Origin: Gordius sp. MW1
Lineage: Eukaryota; Nematomorpha; Gordioida; Gordea; Gordiidae
Direction: 5' to 3'
Length of the DNA: 64,000 nt
Assembly: GCA_964036665.1 (NCBI GenBank)
Contig: OZ038531.1
Coordinates: forward strand, 14,136,168-14,200,167
The position numbers and the translations under genes were made by a program. The notes below the pieces were generated by a model that saw nothing but the letters and a program-made list of their open reading frames with translations, did no database searches and was not told the origin of the DNA. Below are positions 18,981-31,015 of this stretch, piece after piece. Every line of letters begins with the position of its first letter. Within the stretch, counting starts at the first letter, position 1.

Positions 18981-21900
18981 TAGAGAACTGCAAAGTCACT
19001 TTTTTTCTACCCGAACCCGACCCGAAATCATTTTTAAATTTTCAACCCGGACCCGACCCGACCCGAACTCATTTTCAAAATTTCTACCCGGACCTGACCC
19101 GACCCGAACTCATTTTCAAATTTTCTACCCGGACCCGACCCGAAATCATTTTCAAATTTTCTACCCGAACCCGACCCGACCCGAAAATTTATTAAAACAA
19201 ATGACTTTCGAGCGCGAAAATTGCGGTGTAAAATTAAATCAACAAATAAAAGTGCTATTAATGAAACTAACTGCAACCACAAATTTTGTCTAATGAATTT
19301 ATTTAAATGCTTTACTATAATGATGTATAAATATAATTGCGTCTACAATATCTGGTCGCAACCTCACCCTTCTCTCCTCCAAAATTCGGCCAGCAGTCGA
19401 AAACGACCTTTCGCTGGACGAAGATGAAGCAGGAATGGCAAGATATTTGCGAGCAATAAACGATAACGTCGGATATATACAAGAGTTCATTCTCCACCAT
19501 TCCAAAACATCACAAGTTTCTTCTTTCTTCGAAAGCTTATGCCCAATATATGCATCAAGTTCGTCCTTTTCCGTAATAATATCTTCATCACAACTTTCTT
19601 CCCAACCTGAAAAATCCATGAAAGAAGAGGACTCCAAAGGATTTTTATCTAAAAATTATGCTTTAACATAAAATTATATATTAAATACCTCGCTCACTGC
19701 ATTCTTTTGGTGTTTCACTAGAAACCACCTTCTCTTGGCCAGATTGACATTTACTTATTAACAACCTAATTTCTGCTAATAATCCTTTAATTTGATCTTC
19801 CGTTAACATTTTCATTTGTTTGAACTTGGGTGTTAAGAAGGTCGCGATGGTATAAAAAGAGTCCCAAGGGAACTTTTTGTTTAAAAGATGCCTGCATCTA
19901 AGAGCTAGCCCCTCAAGCTCAGATGTGTTTCCAAAATTTGTTAAAAAATCCTTTAATTTGAAGTAATAAAGAATTACTTTTTGTAAAGTGGGGGCCGTGT
20001 CTGCCTCCAGATCTGTTATGGCGCATTGAAAGGGGGTTAAGAGCTTTATCAACTCTTCAAGCATAAAAATGTCGATACATTTGATTTTCCTGCTGTGGAA
20101 CTCCCCCATGTCCATCAACAGATCTTCTATCTCTTGATAATTATTTCGGACCGATTCTAACATCTTTAGCCGGCTATTCCACCGGGTCTCAACATACGCC
20201 TGCACAGAATTTTTCAAACGATTTGAAAGACTAAAATTATATAAGTCTAATAAATAAATATTAATAACATACCCGGACTGTTTCAAATACGTTACTAAAG
20301 CCTTCGTATCGGTCAAGCAATTATAAACGTCTATAAACTCTTGTTTCAAATCATCTTCTTTAAAGGTGTTTCTTAACACAGTGTTAAGCAGGTGGCAAAT
20401 ACAATTAAGGCGATTGTAAGATTCAAGCCCCCTAACCATATTTGTTCCCTGATCACTAACAAAGGTTATTTTATCAAAATCCTCCTTATTGTACCCTTTA
20501 AAAATTATTTAAAAAATCAAATAGAGTACCTTGCGACGTGAATTGTCGAAGTAATTCTTTTCTGACATTTTCACCGGTCTTTCTCTCCTCGTCAAACTGT
20601 GCAGTAAATAACACAAGTTTAACTAAACTATACTCTTCATTTATATAATGAATAGTCAATGTGATATAGTTATTCTTCTTGTAATCGTCGACCCACATAT
20701 CAGTTGTGGCTATAAAAAGTAATGAATTATAAATATTATGAAAATACCTGCACACAGACCCTGATTAAAATATTTGGTCAAGCTTGGACGAAGCATTGAC
20801 CTTAATTGGTCGGCCCTGTCAATCATATTTCTTGCTATCGTTGTTGGATCTGGGCAGATCTCTGCCATATCTATCCGACCATAAACGCTCCCAATATAAA
20901 TTAAATGGGAGCATAAGTCCAAAAAACCGTCACCATGAATTGATGCAAAAGATCTTAGATCTTTTGTACAAAAATCAACCATTTTCGTGGTAATGTCTTT
21001 TTTGATTTTAAAAATATTTTTATTGTTAAGGGAGACATGCTTAGTCGCCATAAATGCATCAATTGATTGTTGATCTTTTTTCCTATTATGGCATATGTGC
21101 TTCCTAAGGTGGTTAGTTCCTTATTTTATTTAATATACTTAGTTTAAAAAAAAAATAAATAAAAAATGTAGTAATAGTACTGATATTTTGTTAGCTATAT
21201 TTATAAATATTACAAATACTTTATTATTAACAGTATAATAAATTACCTGTAGAAGATGCATTGTAAGAATAAATTGCTTGGCATCCACTACAGCTTACAA
21301 AATTCAATTTCATATGATTTTCATCAAATATTAAATCAAACAGGTCCCACACCTGTGATTTCCCAGTTCTGTTTTTTTCTACTCTGTATTCATTTGTTTC
21401 TATCTTTTTTTTAATCTCATTATATTCAATATCCTCATTCACTATAATGATAATAAATAGAGTAACAGTTATTTAAAACAATTAATAACATTTCATATTC
21501 ATTTATTTAAATATTTTTATGTTGCTTTATGAATATTTATTTATGTTATTTAAATACATTGGTGATTTTCAATATCAAGGGATTTGCTATCTGACAAAAG
21601 ATCTTTTAAAAACAATATGTAGTTTTCTCATCATATTACTTAGATTCCTCAATACCCATTAAAAACTTGGAACTTTCAATATCTATTAATCTATTTAACT
21701 GATAAAAAATATAAATATTTTCAGAAGTTTTTTAATCACTTAAGGTGCTTATTCTAGATGTTACCTCAAAAACCTTTTCCATAAAGATAAGTGCAATTTA
21801 AGATAAGTTAATTTTATGAAATATAAAATTAGAACTTACTTTTTGGTTAGGGTTAGGGTTTGATAATAAATAGAGTAACTGTAGTTTAAATTAGTGATGA

Positions 21901-22289
21901 GAATTAGCTAGTTAGCACTTCAAAGTTCGGCTTCGGAGTTTAAATTTAAAAACAGAGGAAGAGACTATAATGAATGAATGTTCCAAATTAATGGTACATT
22001 TCGATACTTAAAACCACTCTTTGCTTAGCAATTAACATTAATTTAAAAAATAGGTCTCGCGTGTTTTTTACAATGTATAAACCTTGGACCCGACTCTATA
22101 AATTAGACCCGACCCGACCCAATATCATTTTCAAATTTTCAACCCGAACCCGACCCGACCCGAACTCATTTTAAAATTTTCTACCCGGACCCGACCCGAC
22201 CTGAACTCATTTTCAAATTTTCTACCCGAACCCGACCCGAGGTCGGGTCGGTGCCGGGTCGGGTCTCGGGTCACCCGTGCAGTTCTCTA
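18981..22289 (-). mobile_element. hAT DNA transposon, 3.3 kb, apparently complete coding region
   Basis: Perfect 12-bp terminal inverted repeats TAGAGAACTGCA (18981-18992 and the complement at 22278-22289). Inside each end lie clusters of CCCGACCC-type repeats (about 19012-19185 and 22087-22270) separated by CATTTTCAAATTTTC spacers. A hairpin of CCGACCC and GGTCGGG sits at about 22235-22250 near the right end. The transposase lies between on the minus strand. The flanking 8-mers GATGCTAG and CCTCAAAA do not match, so no target duplication is preserved. The right end abuts satellite sequence and the left end unique AT-rich DNA. Confidence 0.85.
19299..21442 (-). CDS. hAT transposase (BED finger, RNase H-like core, dimerisation domain), six exons
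   Basis: Predicted exons on the minus strand: 21442-21247, 21119-20748, 20709-20530, 20495-20273, 20230-19689 and 19648-19299. They total about 620 codons, the usual hAT length, and the five GT-AG introns are 127, 38, 34, 42 and 40 bp. All junctions keep frame. A BED zinc finger is split by intron 1 (CSGC in exon 1, HLRKHICH in exon 2). The core has TTDMWVDDYKKN, VSDQGTNMV (catalytic Asp), CICHLLNTVL (C-x2-H) and ETRWNSRLKML (the RW motif). The C-terminus has IPASSSSSERSFSTAGRILE and a stop after HHYSKAFK, the hAT dimerisation domain. No stop or frameshift was found inside. The first codons are uncertain: a TTATAG acceptor-like site lies just upstream of 21442, so a short 5' exon may be missing from this model. 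Confidence 0.85.
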
Positions 22290-25200
22290 CCTCAAAATTT
22301 GTCACATTTTCTTTTTCAACCGTATTCATCCGATGAAAATTGTCGTTTTCAGACGTGATTTCCATGATAAAAAGTAAAAATTTATCAGATTCAGAAAACT
22401 ATTACTTTGAAATCATGATCGCATAGAGCAGTTTTGAAAAATTAAGCACTCACGTTGCGATACAACAAACTAATCGCAACAATAAAACGTTTTCTTTTGT
22501 CTAAATGATAGTTCTCGCTAAAACTTCTTTTCGGAAGTCAATCGTGGATAATAGGATTCTCAAATTAGCTTACTTTTATAAATTTTTTTAAGCTCTTTCA
22601 CATAGAATCAAAAAAAAATAAATATTTTTACCTCAAAATTTTCACATTTTTTCCTTTAAACCGTATTCATCCTATGAAAGTTGTCGTTTTCAGACGTGAT
22701 TTTCATGATAAAAAGTAAAAATTTAACAGAATCAGAAAACTATTACTTTGAAATCATGATCGCATAGAGCAGTTTTCAAAAATTAAGCACTCACGTTGCG
22801 ATACAACAAACTAATCGCAACAAAACGTTGTCTTTTGTCAAAATGATAGTTCTCGCAGCTTAAAACTTCTTTTCGGAAGTCAATCGAGGATAATAGTACT
22901 CTCAAACTACCTTACTTTTATATATTTTTTTAAGCTCTTTCACATAGAATCAAAAAAAAATAAATATTTTTACCTTAAAATTTTTACATTTTTCCTTTAA
23001 ACCGTATTCATCCGATGAAAGTTGTCGTTTTCAGACGTGATTTTCAATAAAAAGTAAAAATTTATCAGAATCAGAAAACTATTACTTTGAAATCATGATC
23101 GCATAGAGCAGTTTTCAAAAATTTAGCACTCACTTTGCGATACAACAAACTAAGCGCAACACGTTGTCTTTTGTCAAAATGATAGTTATCGCAGCTTAAA
23201 TTTCTTTTCGGAAGTCAATCGAGGAAATAGGACTCTCAAACTATCTTACTTTTATATATTTTTTAAGCTGTTTCACATAGAATAAAAAAAAAATTTTACC
23301 TCAAAATTTTTCACATTTTTTCCTTTAAACCGTATTCATCCGAAGATAGTTGTCGTTTTCAGACGTGGTGTTTATGATAAAAAGTAAAAATTTATCAGAA
23401 TCAGAAAACTATTACTTTGAAATCATTTTTGCATAGAGCAGTTTTCAAAAATTAAGCACTCACGTTGCGATAAAACAAACTAATCGCAACAATAAAACGT
23501 TGTCTTTTGTCAAAATGATAGTTCTCGCAGCTTAAAACTTCTTTTCGGAAGTCAATCGAGGATAATAGGACTCTCAAACTATCTTACTTTTATATATTTT
23601 TTCAAGCTCTTTCACATAGAATCAAAAAAATAAATATTTTTACCTCAAAATTTATTTTTTTCTTTTAATCGTTTTCATCCGATGAAAGTTGTCGTTTTCA
23701 GACATGGTTTTCATGATAAAAAGTAAAAGTTTTTAAGAATCAGAAAACAATTACTTTGAAATCATGATCGCATAGAGCATGTTTTAGAAATTCAGCGCTC
23801 ACGTCGCGGTACAACAAACAATCGCAAAAATGAAACGTTTTCTTTTGTCAAAATGCTAGTTCTCGCTAAAACTTCTTTTCGGAAGTCAATCGTGGATAAT
23901 AGGACTCTCAAACTATCTTACTTTTATATATTTTTTTAAGCTCTTTCACATAGAATCAAAAAAAATAAATATTTTTACCTCAAAATTTTCACATTTTTTC
24001 CTTTAAACCGTGTTCATCCGATGAAAGTTGTCGTTTTCAGACGTGATTTTCATGATAAAAAGTAAAAATTTAACAGAATCAGAAAACTATTACTTTGAAA
24101 TCATTTTTGCATAGAGCAGTTTTCAAAAATTAAGGACTCACGTTGCGATACAACAAACGAATCGCAACAATAAAACGTTGTCTTTTGTCTAAATGATAGT
24201 TCTCGCAGCTTAAAACTTCTTTTCGGAAGTCAATCGAGGATAATAGGACTCTCTATCTTACTTTTATATATTTTTTCAAGCTCTTTCACATAGAATCAAA
24301 AAAAAAATATTTTTACCTTATAATTTTTCACATTATTTTCTTTCAATCGTTTTCATCCGATGAAAGTTGTCGTTTTCAGACGTGGTTTTCATGATAAAAA
24401 ATAAAAATTTATCAGAATCAGAAAACTATAATCATTTTTGCATGTAGCAGTTTTGAAAAATTAAGCACTCACGTTGCGATACAACAAACTAATCGCAACA
24501 ATAAAACGTTTTCTTTTGTCTAAATGATAGTTCTCGCTAAAACTTCTTTTCGGAAGTCAATCGTGGATAATAGGATTCTCAAATTAGCTTACTTTTATAA
24601 ATTTTTTTAAGCTCTTTCACATAGAATCAAAAAAAATAAATATTTTTACCTCAAAATTTTTCACATTTTTTCCTTTAAACCGTATTCATCCGAAGATAGT
24701 TGTCGTTTTCAGATGTGGTGTTCATGATAAAAAGTAAAAATTTATCAGAATCAGAAAACTATTACTTTGAAATCATGATCGTATAGAGCAGTTTATAAAA
24801 ATTACTCACGTTGCGATACAACAAACGAATCGCAACAATAAAACGTTGTCTTTTGTCTAAATGATAGTTCTCGCAGCTTAAAACTTCTTTTCGGAAGTCA
24901 ATCGAGGATAATAGGACTCTCTATCTTACTTTTATATATTTTTTCAAGCTCTTTCACATAGAATCAAAAAAAAAAATATTTTTACCTTATAATTTTTCAC
25001 ATTATTTTCTTTCAATCGTTTTCATCCAATAAAAGTTGTCGTTTTCAGACGTGGTTTTCATGATAAAAAATAAAAATTTATCAGAATCAGAAAACTATTA
25101 CTTTGAAATCATTTTTCCATGTAGCAGTTTTGAAAAATTAAGCACTCACGTTGCGATACAACAAACTAATCGCAACAATAAAGCGTTGTCTTTTGTCAAA

Positions 25201-26078
25201 ATGATAGTTCTCGCAGCTTAAAACTTCTTTTCGGAAGTCAATCGAGGTTAATAGGACTCTCAAACTATCTTACTTTTATATATTTTTTTAAGCTCTTTCA
25301 CATAGAATCAAAAAAAATAAATATTTTTACCTCAAAATTTTCACATTTTTTCCTTTAAACCGTGTTCATCCGATGAAAGTTGTCGTTTTCAGACGTGATT
25401 TTCATGATAAAAAGTAAAAATTTAACAGAATCAGAAAACTATTACTTTGAAATCATTTTTGCATAGAGCAGTTTTCAAAAATTAAGGACTCACGTTGCGA
25501 TACAACAAACGAATCGCAACAATAAAACGTTGTCTTTTGACAAAATGATAGTTCTCGCAGCTTAAAACTTCTTTTCTGTAGTCAATCGAGGATAAAACGT
25601 TTCTCAAATTGGCTTACTTTTATATATTTTTTCAAGTTCTTACACATAAAATAACAAAAAATAAATTATTTTACCTCAAAATTTGTCACATTTTCCTTTT
25701 CAACCGTATTCATCCGATGAAAATTGTCGTTTTGAAACGTGATTTCCATGATAAAAAGTAAAAATTTATCAGAATCAGAAAACTATTACTTTGAAATCAT
25801 GATCGCATAGAGCAGTTTTGAAAAATTAAGCACTCACGTTGCGATACAACAAACTAATCGCAACAATAAAACGTTTTCTTTTGTCTAAATGATAGTTCTC
25901 GCTAAAACTTCTTTTCGGAAGTCAATCGAGGATAATAGGACTCTCAAACTATCTTACTTTTTCATTTTTTTTAAGCTCTTTCACAGAGAATTAAAAAAAA
26001 TAAATATTTTTACCTTAAAATTTTCACATTTTTCCTTTAAACCGTATTCATCCGATGAAAGTTGTCGTTTTCAGACGT
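22290..26078 (+). repeat. Satellite array, left block (~11 long monomers)
   Basis: Head-to-tail monomers of about 340 bp. Recognisable blocks in each are GTTGTCGTTTTCAGACGTG, ATGATAAAAAGTAAAAATTT, AACTATTACTTTGAAATCAT, the dyad GTTGCGAT...ATCGCAAC, AACGTTGTCTTTTGTC, CTTCTTTTCGGAAGTCAATC, a TTATATATTTTTTCAAGCTC block and ATTTTTACCTCAAAATTTT. Similarity between neighbours is high with scattered substitutions and small indels. The block starts exactly at the right end of the hAT element and is cut at 26078 by the composite insertion. Short open frames inside it are fortuitous. Confidence 0.95.
26066..26078. repeat. Left copy of 13-bp target-site duplication
   Basis: CGTTTTCAGACGT, part of a satellite monomer, is repeated exactly at 34348-34360, where the satellite resumes in phase. 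This shows that the intervening 8.27 kb was inserted into one monomer. Confidence 0.85.
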
Positions 26079-26330
26079 ATGTATGTATGTATGTATGTAT
26101 GTTTGCCGCGAAGACGCCCAAGAGCTTAGTTAGTGCAATCTAAGATTGAGCCCCTTCTAACGCCAAATGGCGCATCAGGCCACGTTAGTGATAACGTGTG
26201 TGAGTATGCTGTAATAAAATGGTTAATATGCAATGTAATTATGACATGTAAATATGTAATACCTATTGACTTGAGAGTAATGTAAAGCTATAATGATAAT
26301 GTCGTAAATGAATAATCCGTGTGAAGATCC
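26079..26330 (-). other. LINE 3' UTR and (ACAT)n tail
   Basis: Non-coding sequence after the polyprotein stop. It includes the block shared with 14355-14460 and ends in about six tetranucleotide units that abut the target duplication. Confidence 0.75.
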
Positions 26331-29206
26331 TTAATGAGAGAGCCGCAATAACTGGTTTTTTGAGAAGTCTTTGCAAAGTTTCCTGTCTTGCATGATGGTC
26401 AACAATGAATTCCAATCATGGCCTAGTGTTTGGACATCGCGGAAAACCTTGTAGAGCCAGCTGCCATTGCATTTGCGACCTTTTAGCATGGGTGGACGCC
26501 AGAACAGGGAAGACAGACAATAGTTGGTTCCCTTCCTTCGTACTTGATGAGCCAGAAAGCCCCATTTCCTCGCCAGTAGAATGTTTTTAATTGGAGCGAT
26601 TTTGCAGCGCACCCATAGATCCTCGTTGGTTATTCTCGTCGGGTAAAATATCCGGCAAACGATACGTAGCATTTTATTGAGACTGACTTGTAGTTTCTTT
26701 AAGCTGGGATCCTTCAGTGACCAAGATTCGCAACCGTATAAGAGAATTGGTAGGATAGTGACTTTAAAAATCCTCAGACGTGTATGGAGCGTCAGTTGAC
26801 GTGAGCGCCAAATCGCTGAGCATGAATAGAATTTGACCATGGTCCGACGGATCTTCGATTCGACATCAGCTTCGGCGCAGGTATCTGGAGTAAGGTCCAC
26901 TCCCAAATAACGGACTTTTTCAGATGCATACGTTTTTGTTGACTAGCAGAGTAGAGTTCGAAGACGTTTATACGAATCATTGAGCATTTCTCGGGGTTTA
27001 TAAACAGTCCTGCTTGCTTGGCTTGGATGCTGAACCTGTCTAACATAAGTTGTGCTTTGGAAATAGAAGGGGCCACTAGACATATGTCGTCTGCGAACAG
27101 CAGGGATGATAGAATAGTGCCATTTAGTTTAATACCATCGGTCGGAAGTGTGGATCTCTTCATTATTAGATCCATCGCAATTATAAAAAGGAGAGGGGAC
27201 AGCGGGCAACCTTGCCTGACACCCGATGTTACTGGTATGGGCTCCGATTTATGGTGGAGGTGGGAGATAACTAGTTTCATGTTTTCATAGAGTAGAAAGA
27301 TCATGAGAGTTATTTTCTTAGGCAAGCCTAATAGGCATAGCGCTTCCCAAATGTATAGATGGCACAGCGAGTTAAAAGCTTTAGCGATGTCTAAAAAAAC
27401 AAGAACCAGGGGAACACCGCTTTTCCTTGAGATGTCCATTATGTTCCTTAATGTTATTATGTGCTCTGTCGTCGTACGGCACTTCCTAAACCCTGTTTGA
27501 TTGTTTTTAATTATTTCATCCACCTCGCTGTAAATTCGATTGTATATAACCTTGATGAATATTTTTGATTCCAGGTTAATGATAGTCACGCCCCGGTAGT
27601 TGTTGGGATTAGATGGATCTCCTTTTTTGAAAAGTTTGATCAAGTGACCTATTGTCCAGGAGTCCGGTATAACCTCTTTCGTCCAAACTTTCCGAAACAG
27701 GTGGTGCAAAAGAGAGCTAGAGATATGGGAGTCGGCTTTGAGTGCTTCTGAGGTTAGACCTGACGGGTCGGCCGCTTTGTGGGATTTGAGTGACTTGATA
27801 GCTCTGTCAATTTCGAATAAAGAGGGGGGATCCGTATCGATGTGGAGAGGAGGTGGGCCTTTAAAGTTTACGATAAATCCTTTGTATATATCCACTACAG
27901 GGAATAAGGGCTGGGGCGACAAGATTAATCGGAAATGGTCTTCCCAGGCTTTGGTTTGGGCCAAGGAGTCGTTGGAGCCACCAACTGTGTTTATGCTGTT
28001 GTAGGCTCGTTTGGAGAATGTGTTATAGTTAAGGCTGTCTAGGATGGTAAACAGCTGGTGATTGTTATTAGAGCGTGCTGCCGCTTCGGCCTCTGTGGTT
28101 TTTGCGTTAATAAACGCAATTTTGTCTTGTCTGATGCTGGATTTAATACGCTTGCTGAGAGCGGATAAGCATGCGTTTTTGAAAGGAAACTCATTTCTAT
28201 CAAAGTAGATGTTAGATTTTGTCTTGAGTAGCCCAAGTGTTTTTTCTGAGAACCATGTCTTTGTTCTAATTCGACTCTGGTCCTTCAAGGGAATTGTAAA
28301 AAATTCTGATATTTTAATGCTGTGATCGTTTATCGACAGGTCGGAAAGGTTGTTGTTTTGGATTTTTAGGTGTAGGCGGTCCCTAAATTCAGTGTTTTGG
28401 GACAAACCTTGGGGCCTTATTTTCTGGGATTAGCGTGTCGGAGGAACCCGTAGGGTAGCTGCTTTCAACACTAGTTCAGCAGCTATTGCACAATGGTCAG
28501 CGTCATCAGTGAGGGGGTCCAAAATTATATGAAAGTTTCTGACGATTTTTAAATCTCTTGACCTAAAGATCAGATGGTGTATTTGGCTTGATTGCAAGTT
28601 GTTTTTTTTCCGGAAGGTGGCCAGCCGATTATAGGAAAGATCTGAGAATGTTGAAGTAGTTCGCCAATTTCCCGTATTGCACCATTTTTTTAGAATAATA
28701 CCGTTTCTGTTGTTGGAGCCTAAGGTGTTAGGGCCTATTAGATTAGGGTTGTCACGGTCAGTGCGCCCGACGGATGAATTCAAGTCACCGATTATAATTG
28801 GCACCGACTTGCGGCTTAATTTTTTGATTTTGTCAGAGAGAAGACTGAAAAATTCGTTAATAACTTTAGTTTTGTAGGAAGATGTAGGTGCATAAACGTT
28901 TATCACCGACACCACACGTATCCCTATTGTTAGATTAATTATAAGAATTCTTTCATTTACCCAGTCGATACTCAGAACGGAAAGACGTTTACTTATAAAT
29001 GTTGAAACCCCTGTGGCTGAATTGTCTGTAAAACCCACGTGGTAAAGGATGTACTCGGAGTTGCTGTCGATTCTAGAATGAGGAATCCGCGTCTGTTGTA
29101 GGCATAAGATGTCGAGTTTATGATTTCTTGCGAATGTTAACATCATCTGTTGTTGGCCTTGTATCATAAGGGAATTGATATTTATTGAGGCTATTTTGAT
29201 CTTCAT
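26331..29206 (-). pseudogene. EN-RT LINE polyprotein with one stop and one frameshift
   Basis: Endonuclease 29206-28430: IASININSLMIQ at the start, VINVYAPTSS, IIIGDLNSSVGRTD, and DADHCAIAAEL near the end. The usual catalytic Glu is Gln here (LCLQQTRIP). A single in-frame stop at about 28427-28429 separates it from the reverse transcriptase in the same frame. RT motifs are LIKLFKKGDPSNPNNYRGVT, FLDIAKAFNSLCH (motif A), SGVRQGCPLSPLLFIIAMDL and FADD at 27086-27097. Near 26930 the frame shifts to YLGVDLTPDT, then WRSRQLTLHTRLRIF, ILLYGCESWSL and a RKWGFLAHQVR block ending at 26331. The clade is uncertain (RTE/CR1-like group). It differs from the element at 1-2820. Three lesions make it inactive, but it is otherwise near full length. 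Confidence 0.85.
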
Positions 29207-30229
29207 TAGCGGTTAAGATAGTGGACGAGGTTGAGGAATAGATTATGGACGGATGAGTTAAACCCTTTCTCAAGTGTAATATATTTTGAAATAATGCGTT
29301 GTAGATTAAATTAGAAAATGTGGGTAGTATTCAGCAAGTCTGAGGATAGGGCCCTGACGTTACCAATAAATACAGCAATGCTTACCAATAGTATGACGAA
29401 GTGTTAAGTAACAGTTTTCAGAACACTTCTCAGAGCGAGGCTAGCAGCATCGCATGGATAAATGTACTTAGCAGCGATTGATCTGGGTTGATTTGGAAGT
29501 AGGTGGATTTTAAGCATAGCTCATATAAGTATAGTTGTCGAGAAGAAGTATTACCAACATATAATGATTAGGCCGAGGGAAATAAATTACCAGGGTATTA
29601 TGGATGTAGCTGGGTCGTGAGAGTTATTTGGGGGGAGGGGAAGCTTATATACCTCGAATATGTTGATTGCAAAGTAAAATTCTCAGTGAGGTTATTTTAA
29701 GTGCTTTGATTAAGTATTAGTATGAAGACGATGATTAATTCTAGCACCGACTTGGACGTAAACACATAGCTAGCATATTGTCATCAAGAGGGATAGAAAT
29801 GCTTAAGAGGTTATTAGTATGATGACGATGATTAATTAAAGTATCATGCACATGCAGATAACTTCCATGACGCCTAAATCCCCTGGGAGCGGCGTGGCTT
29901 GCTGTGTGTGGAAGGGGTGTGAGCCGAGATAATAGTACCAATAGGCGTATACCAATAATGTCTAAAGAAGCATAATTAAGGGGCTGTGGGGAGGGGGGGG
30001 GCTGATTAGTCCGAACAAATTAAGTGTAGTCCGACTCGCGAGATCAAAGTTTAGGCGGGATAGCATGATTACTAGAATTTAAGCCCACAGTGCTTTCGGT
30101 CTAAAGGATGTCGAGGGAGCTCTAGAGTATTTCCTTCTATATTAAAGTTTCTCATTACTTAACAGTTTCTTTACTTTGTAATTAAGTTATTGAATATAAT
30201 GTTATGATTATGTTGTAGATATATGCATA

Positions 30230-30575
30230 TGAGCACGAAATTCAACGCTGCTTTTAATAAATTCGTAAAGAACTCTAAAGAGGCTAGGATAAATTTAAAA
30301 AAGAAAACCCTAAACCTTATAAGTGTGTTATGCTTGGGAAACAGTTGTTTGTCTTTTATAAGATAAATAATTTTTCTCCTATTTGAAGTTAATTCCTAAT
30401 TAAAGTTAAATGGGCTCGAAATTCAACGCTGCTTATAATAAATTCGTAAAAACTCTAAAGAGTCTAAGATAAATTTAAAAAGAAAAACCCTCAACCTTAT
30501 AAGTGTGTTATTTGTGTTTTATAGGATAATTAATTTTTCTCCTAATTGAAGTTAATTCCTAATTGAAGTTAATCA
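30230..30575. repeat. Tandem duplication, ~165-180-bp units
   Basis: GAAATTCAACGCTGCTT, TAAATTCGTAAA, CCTTATAAGTGTGTTAT and TTGAAGTTAATTCCTAATT recur in order in both halves (starts about 30230 and 30411) with small indels. This is a two-copy duplication. Confidence 0.8.
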
Positions 30576-30739
30576 ACTTTCGCCCCCCCCCCCCATGAAT
30601 AAATGCACAAATAAATTAGATTAATGAGCATGCTCTTAACCGTGGATCAAATGGATATTATAATTTCCGTGGTGATTTCTTTGTCGGGTGTAAAACTTAG
30701 ACATGGTAACAACACATGCGTTATTATTAAAAGGGCGAG

Positions 30740-31015
30740 ATGGACAGGACTATATGGTAACTTAAGTGAGCACATGTGGCTTTTTCAAAGAGTTACATTT
30801 GAATGTTGTTTATGATTTATTTTTCTCGATAGTTGACAATTTCAAAAGAAGAGGGGGGAAAGAAAGATAACAGAAATTTAAAGGACTATATGGTAACCTA
30901 AGTGAGCACATGTGGCCTTTTCAAAGAGTATAAACAGAAACTTACACTTAAATGTTGTTTATGACTTATTTTTCTCGATAGTTGACAATTTCAAAAGAAG
31001 AGGGGGGAGGAAAGA
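30740..31015. repeat. Tandem duplication, ~136-bp unit
   Basis: GGACTATATGGTAAC, AAGTGAGCACATGTGGC, TTATTTTTCTCGATAGTTGA and AGAAGAGGGGGG appear twice, starting at about 30747 and 30883. Confidence 0.8.
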
